48,012 nucleotides of DNA from an uncultured Desulfobulbaceae bacterium (GTDB taxonomy: Bacteria > Desulfobacterota > Desulfobulbia > Desulfobulbales > CALZHT01). Under the pieces are notes generated by a model. The model worked only from the letters and a program-made list of their open reading frames with translations, had not been told where the DNA came from and did no database searches. Of the stretch, positions 43,828-48,012 are shown piece after piece. The translations under genes were made by a program, and so were the position numbers. The stretch is from the NCBI GenBank assembly GCA_945787445.1, contig CALZHT010000055.1, positions 1 through 48,012 on the forward strand. The letters are read 5' to 3'. Numbering within the stretch: the first letter of the stretch is position 1; every line of letters starts with the position of its first letter.

Positions 43828-45060
43828 ATGGCTAAAAAAATCGCCATTCTCGGCTCAACAGGATCCATCGGTAGAAATGTAATCGATGTGGTGCGGAAGT
43901 TTCCCGGGCGCTTTCAGGTTGTCGGATTGGCCGCTGGCAGAAACATTTCTGTTTTGCGCGATCAGATTGATGCCTTTCATCCCCAGCTTGTTTCGGTTGC
44001 TGAGGAAAATGCAGCTCGTGAACTTATCCAGATGCTGCCTTCAGGGTGGGCGGAAAGGATTGTAATAGGCCGGCAAGGCAATGAACAGGTGGCCACACTT
44101 CCAGATGCTGAAATGGTGGTTTCCGCCATTGTGGGTGCTGCAGGATTGACGCCTACACTGGCTGCCATTCAAGCAGGAAAGGATGTTGCCCTTGCAAACA
44201 AGGAAACACTGGTGATGGCCGGTGACTTGGTAATGCAAGAGGTTCGGCGTCATAATGTCCAGCTCCTCCCAGTGGACAGTGAACACAGCGCAATTGCCCA
44301 GGCCTTGTCTGCTGGGAACCAAAACGAAGTGAGAAAGATTATACTCACTGCCTCCGGTGGACCGTTTAGATCCATGCCCGAAGCCGATTTTTGGACGGTT
44401 ACCCCTGAGCAGGCCCTGGACCATCCCAACTGGGATATGGGCAAGAAGATCTCCATTGATTCAGCTACCTTGATGAACAAGGGCCTTGAAGTTATAGAGG
44501 CCAAGTGGCTTTTTGATCTGGAGGCGGAAAATATCGAAGTGGTAATCCATCCGCAGAGTATCGTCCATTCCATGGTGGAATTTATTGATGGTTCCGTGGT
44601 TGCCCAGATGGGTATTCCTGACATGCGAATTCCCATAGCGTATGCCCTTTCCCATCCTGAACGACTCCGTTGTGATTTGCCGCGCTTGAATCTTATCAAA
44701 AGCGGAGATCTTTCGTTTTATTCGCCGGATTTTAAAAGGTTCCCGGCCTTGAGGTTAGCCTATCAAGTATGTAAACGCGGCGGGATACTTCCTGCCGTGC
44801 TTAATGCTGCCAATGAAATTGCGGTTGAGAGTTTTTTGGGCGGCAGGATACGTTTTCCGGAAATCGCCCTGGTAGTTTCTGAAACGGTAAACCGTACCCA
44901 GGCAAAACCAACAACGGATGTTGCCACGGTAATGGATGCTGATCTTGCTGCCAGAATGCTGGCTGAGTCGGTGGTGGAAGCCCTCCACCTTAAGAAAAAG
45001 CAAAGGCTTGGCGAGGAGGTAGATCCCTCTGTGACGCCGGCTGGTTTAGATTCCTATTAA
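43828..45060 (+). CDS. dxr: 1-deoxy-D-xylulose 5-phosphate reductoisomerase
   Basis: 410 residues. KKIAILGSTGSIG (GSTGSIG at 9-15) binds NADPH. ALANKETLVMAG, LLPVDSEHSAIAQAL and ASGGPFR with the SIDSATLMNKGLE(V/I)IEA string hold the metal and substrate residues. Second step of the non-mevalonate pathway, feeding the uppS substrate. The C-terminus is slightly longer than usual. Lies 42 bases after cdsA. Confidence 0.96.
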   Translation: MAKKIAILGSTGSIGRNVIDVVRKFPGRFQVVGLAAGRNISVLRDQIDAFHPQLVSVAEENAARELIQMLPSGWAERIVIGRQGNEQVATLPDAEMVVSAIVGAAGLTPTLAAIQAGKDVALANKETLVMAGDLVMQEVRRHNVQLLPVDSEHSAIAQALSAGNQNEVRKIILTASGGPFRSMPEADFWTVTPEQALDHPNWDMGKKISIDSATLMNKGLEVIEAKWLFDLEAENIEVVIHPQSIVHSMVEFIDGSVVAQMGIPDMRIPIAYALSHPERLRCDLPRLNLIKSGDLSFYSPDFKRFPALRLAYQVCKRGGILPAVLNAANEIAVESFLGGRIRFPEIALVVSETVNRTQAKPTTDVATVMDADLAARMLAESVVEALHLKKKQRLGEEVDPSVTPAGLDSY

Positions 45061-45074
45061 CTTTTAATTATATT

Positions 45075-46151
45075 ATGAACTCAATTATTTCTTTTATCAT
45101 TGTTCTCGGACTTCTGATTTTTGTCCATGAATTCGGTCATTTTCTGTTTGCAAAGCTCTTTAAGGTAAAGGTCCTTAAATTTTCCCTGGGATTTGGCCCA
45201 AAGCTTATTGGGAGAACGTATGGAGACACAGAGTACCTGGTGAGTGCTTTTCCACTTGGGGGCTATGTGAAAATGCTCGGTGAAAATCCCAATGAAGAGG
45301 TGCCGGAAGAAGAAGGGCAAAATTCTTTTTCAACAAGGCCGGTATGGCAACGCTTCATTATTGTTGCCGGAGGCCCGAGTTTCAATCTTCTCTTTTCGGT
45401 GGTGTTATTTTTTCTCATATTCTGGATCAGTGGAATGCCCCATCCTGTGGACAACGCCAAGGTTGGCGGAGTGTCAAAAGAATCCCCGGCCGAGGCGGCC
45501 GGACTGCAACAAGATGATATTATCGTGGCAATAAATGACCAGCCTACCAATACATGGGACGACATATCGGAATTCATCCGGAAAAGCGGCGGGGATCCAG
45601 TAATCTTCAAGGTGAAACGCGGCGATGAAATACTTGAACTAACGGGGCAGCCGGAAGAACAGGATATAAAGAATATTTTTGGCGAGGTGGTTGGTCAACG
45701 TCTGATGATAGGCATATCGCGGACCGATGAAGTGCGATATGAGAAAATATCCTTTATCAGTGCCCTTGGCGCCGGATTCCAGCAAACCTGGACATTTATC
45801 TATCTGACCATAATGGCTGTGGTGAAGATAATCCAGAAGGTTGTGCCGGCTTCAGAAATTGGAGGCCCCATTTACATCGCACAGATAGCCGGCAAACAAC
45901 TTGAGGCTGGCTGGCTGAATCTCTTTTATTTCATGGGTCTTCTCAGTGTTAATCTCGGCATTCTTAATCTTTTCCCCATTCCCATCCTGGATGGCGGCCA
46001 TTTATTTTTCTATACCCTTGAGGGGATTCGGAGAAAGCCGTTAAGCTTACGTGCTCAAGAGATCTGTCAGCAAATAGGCCTATTCCTGTTGGGTTCTCTC
46101 ATGCTGTTCATTTTTTATAACGATTTGGTCAGATTGTTTTCAGGGGGCTGA
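45075..46151 (+). CDS. rseP: Site-2 protease RseP
   Basis: 358 residues. FVHEFGHFLFAK has the zinc motif H18-E-x2-H22; NLFPIPILDGGHLFFY near 300 gives the third ligand (LDG). One PDZ domain (about 115-185, SPAEAAGLQQDDIIVAINDQ) instead of the two in E. coli. Three to four spans. Cleaves anti-sigma factors and signal-peptide remnants in the membrane. 14 bases after dxr. Confidence 0.95.
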   Translation: MNSIISFIIVLGLLIFVHEFGHFLFAKLFKVKVLKFSLGFGPKLIGRTYGDTEYLVSAFPLGGYVKMLGENPNEEVPEEEGQNSFSTRPVWQRFIIVAGGPSFNLLFSVVLFFLIFWISGMPHPVDNAKVGGVSKESPAEAAGLQQDDIIVAINDQPTNTWDDISEFIRKSGGDPVIFKVKRGDEILELTGQPEEQDIKNIFGEVVGQRLMIGISRTDEVRYEKISFISALGAGFQQTWTFIYLTIMAVVKIIQKVVPASEIGGPIYIAQIAGKQLEAGWLNLFYFMGLLSVNLGILNLFPIPILDGGHLFFYTLEGIRRKPLSLRAQEICQQIGLFLLGSLMLFIFYNDLVRLFSGG

Positions 46152-46169
46152 GTCCGGAGTGGATGAATA

Positions 46170-46898
46170 ATGGAGCAGCTCGGCGGCAGTCTAACGCATA
46201 ATCCGGTTATTCTTGCCATTGAGACAGCAGGCATGGTCGGCAGTGTGGCTTTGGTTGCAGATGGTATGTGTATTGCCGAGAATTCCCTGCAGTCCCATCT
46301 CACCCACTCAAGGCGGCTGCTGGTCGGGATTGACCAGCTGATGGAAGGGGCCCGATTGTCCCTGGCCGATATTGACGCAGTTGTGGTGAGCATGGGGCCT
46401 GGAAGTTTTACCGGCCTCCGGATAGGGCTGTCCACTGCCAAAGGCCTTATTATGGCGACGGAAAAACCCCTCATCGGAGTATCAACCCTTGACAGCCTGG
46501 CCTGCCAATTGATGTTTGTCCCGCAACTCATTTGCCCCATTCTCGATGCCAGAAAAAAAGAGGTCTTTTGTGCCTTATATCGTTGTGACGCACAAGGATA
46601 TGCCAGAAGAACAAGTGATTATATGGTATTGTCACCGGAACGACTTGCAGAAGAAATACATGAACCGACCGTGTTTGTCGGAGACGGGATTCAGGCGTAT
46701 GGGTCGTTGTTCAAATCTGTTCTGGGTGATAATGCCATGTTTTCTCCAACCGAGATTTTTTTTCCCAGGGCTGCAAGTATTGGCATGTTGGCAATTAGTA
46801 AGTTCCGGGAAAGGAATTTCCTGGACCCTGTCACTGCTACTCCCACTTATATCAGAGCTTCTGATGCTGAACTGAATTTCGGTAAGCTCAAAAAATAA
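46170..46898 (+). CDS. tsaB: tRNA t6A biosynthesis protein TsaB
   Basis: 242 residues. ILAIETAGMVGSVALV and VVVSMGPGSFTGLRIGLSTAKGL are the TsaB (YeaZ) ASKHA motifs; ICPILDARKKEVFCALY follows. Partner of TsaD in forming N6-threonylcarbamoyladenosine in tRNA. ATG at 46170 with GGAGTGG upstream, 18 bases after rseP. Its 3' end overlaps the converging hrpA by 11 bases. Confidence 0.95.
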   Translation: MEQLGGSLTHNPVILAIETAGMVGSVALVADGMCIAENSLQSHLTHSRRLLVGIDQLMEGARLSLADIDAVVVSMGPGSFTGLRIGLSTAKGLIMATEKPLIGVSTLDSLACQLMFVPQLICPILDARKKEVFCALYRCDAQGYARRTSDYMVLSPERLAEEIHEPTVFVGDGIQAYGSLFKSVLGDNAMFSPTEIFFPRAASIGMLAISKFRERNFLDPVTATPTYIRASDAELNFGKLKK

Positions 46899-48012
46899 TT
46901 CGTTTAATTTCTTGCCATTTGGCATCAAGCCGTTTTGCAGATATGGGAAAGGCGGTTTTGAGTTCCTGCGCAAAGATGGAAAGCTTGTATTCTTCGAGCA
47001 TCTTGCGGTATTCTTCGACCGGTATTTTCTTCTCAAACAGGTTTTGGCCGGATAAATGGGAAAGTTTTTCCTCACACTGCGCAAGACGATCTTCATGGGG
47101 AACAATCAGTGTTGCCTTTACCGCATCTCGGCCTGGAGAAGAATGGGCCCGTTCAATCCGAATGCAAAGAGCTTTCAGGTAGCGCCTGCTTTTAACAATT
47201 TTTTGTAAATCATACTGATTGAGAAAATCAGGCGGCATGATCTTGTATGCTTGGGAACGGAATTCTTTGAAGTTTTCAGGCGTGAGGCCGGTTTTAGTCA
47301 TTCCTTCATACTTGGCAATGCAGTTTAGGGTTTCCCGTCTCGTTTCAAGGACGGCGATAACCGCATCAAAGATAGGTTTCCCAGCATTGTAGAGACCTTG
47401 TGCTTTCACTTCTCCAAGTTTTTTTTCAAAAAAGGATTTGTCAGGTACGGTGCCGTGCCGGGCAGCAAAAATTTCTTCCATGATGAAATTGAAAAGATCG
47501 GCATTGAACTGTTCGTAGTTTGCCAATCCTTCGTAAAGTGGCCATTGTGACTGGGCAACAGAAAAGTCTTTTTTCAGGGATTTTATCTTCTGAAAGTTGC
47601 TGAGGTAGAGGGCAACAAGCCCCTTGCTGGTTTTTTTTCTGCTTTCTTCCTCATCGGTCAGCAGTCTGAGCGCCACCGCGCCTTTTTTTTCAACGACCAG
47701 GGCAGGAAAGGCAAATCCGCTCAAGGTATTGTGCGCTGTTTTGAGAGGTATGCGCTGCGGAAGTCCCTCTAGATCGGGAAATGTGATTGTGCTTTTTTCC
47801 CATTGTTTCTTGAGTTCCAGTACTATTTCGTTTTTGGGTGGAGGCGCTGAAATCCCGATAAGGTCGGCAAAATTTCTGCTTATTTTCAAAATATTCTCGC
47901 GGGAGTCGACAAGACACAATCGCATTCTATATAAATCAGGCATTGCAGCGATCGGCCAGGAGTGTCGATCTATATGGATCCGAAAACGTTGGTATATGCA
48001 ATCCTCCAAAAC
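46888..48012 (-). CDS. hrpA: ATP-dependent helicase HrpA, C-terminal part
   Basis: The frame is open to the right edge; the 373 residues visible are the C-terminal DUF3418 region of HrpA, so the helicase core lies outside the window. ITFPDLEGLPQRIPLKTAHNTLSGFAFPALVVEKKGAVALRLL, GLVALYLSNF and RRYLKALCIRIERAHSSPGRDAVK are typical of this tail. The Met at 48007-48009 is internal, not the start. HrpA is a DEAH RNA helicase that rescues stalled ribosomes in E. coli. Convergent with tsaB. Confidence 0.85.
   Translation of the reverse strand, partial: VLEDCIYQRFRIHIDRHSWPIAAMPDLYRMRLCLVDSRENILKISRNFADLIGISAPPPKNEIVLELKKQWEKSTITFPDLEGLPQRIPLKTAHNTLSGFAFPALVVEKKGAVALRLLTDEEESRKKTSKGLVALYLSNFQKIKSLKKDFSVAQSQWPLYEGLANYEQFNADLFNFIMEEIFAARHGTVPDKSFFEKKLGEVKAQGLYNAGKPIFDAVIAVLETRRETLNCIAKYEGMTKTGLTPENFKEFRSQAYKIMPPDFLNQYDLQKIVKSRRYLKALCIRIERAHSSPGRDAVKATLIVPHEDRLAQCEEKLSHLSGQNLFEKKIPVEEYRKMLEEYKLSIFAQELKTAFPISAKRLDAKWQEIKRIIF

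Overview
The window looks like a chromosomal segment of a Desulfobacterota (former Deltaproteobacteria) bacterium, possibly near Desulfobulbales. This is inferred from the short EF-Ts, the B12-radical SAM / DUF4416 / TIGR01212 trio, HEAT plus HD-GYP signalling genes, two ADP-heptose-type glycosyltransferases and the gene order rpsB-tsf-pyrH-frr-uppS-cdsA-dxr-rseP-tsaB. No rRNA, tRNA or CRISPR array was seen.

Layout. 1-4.4 kb: end of an unrecognised gene, a HEAT-repeat/HD-GYP pair (minus), a PAS-sensor relic and a PilZ protein. 4.5-10.2 kb: minus-strand B12-radical SAM, DUF4416 and YhcC-like radical SAM genes, then an RND/MMPL exporter. 10.5-17.8 kb: a very large AsmA/TamB-like envelope protein, a small CxxC protein behind a structured leader, a serine esterase, a glutaminyl cyclase and a thiamine-binding MTH1187 protein. 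18.4-21.8 kb: a phosphate-type periplasmic binding protein followed directly by a GAF-containing sensor kinase. 21.8-25.0 kb: a phospholipase A2-like lipoprotein and a three-gene cluster (exported protein, metallo-beta-lactamase-fold protein with altered metal ligands, HAD hydrolase). 25.2-33 kb: an accessory, visibly A+T-rich island with a 1253-residue nuclease-NTPase-helical-repeat protein (probable anti-phage STAND protein), a complete REP-associated Y1 transposase element, a cut IS4-type transposase and scattered element ends. 33-38.3 kb: small membrane proteins, FmdB zinc ribbon, VanZ-like protein and LPS heptose genes (gmhB, a GT9 enzyme, waaF-like). 38.6-46.9 kb: the core translation and lipid/isoprenoid block. 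The right edge holds the C-terminal part of an HrpA helicase (minus).

A second theme is the unusual density of short non-coding dispersed repeats. At least eight families are visible, several with terminal inverted repeats and a central hairpin. One family carries variable (GAGCAC)n arrays facing (TCGTGC)n arrays and is present three times. Two elements supply the stop codon of a neighbouring gene, and another sits between rpsB and tsf.

The best candidate for a new biological system is the single-gene nuclease-STAND protein at 25.7-29.5 kb. The binding-protein/sensor-kinase pair and the (GAGCAC)n repeat family come next.
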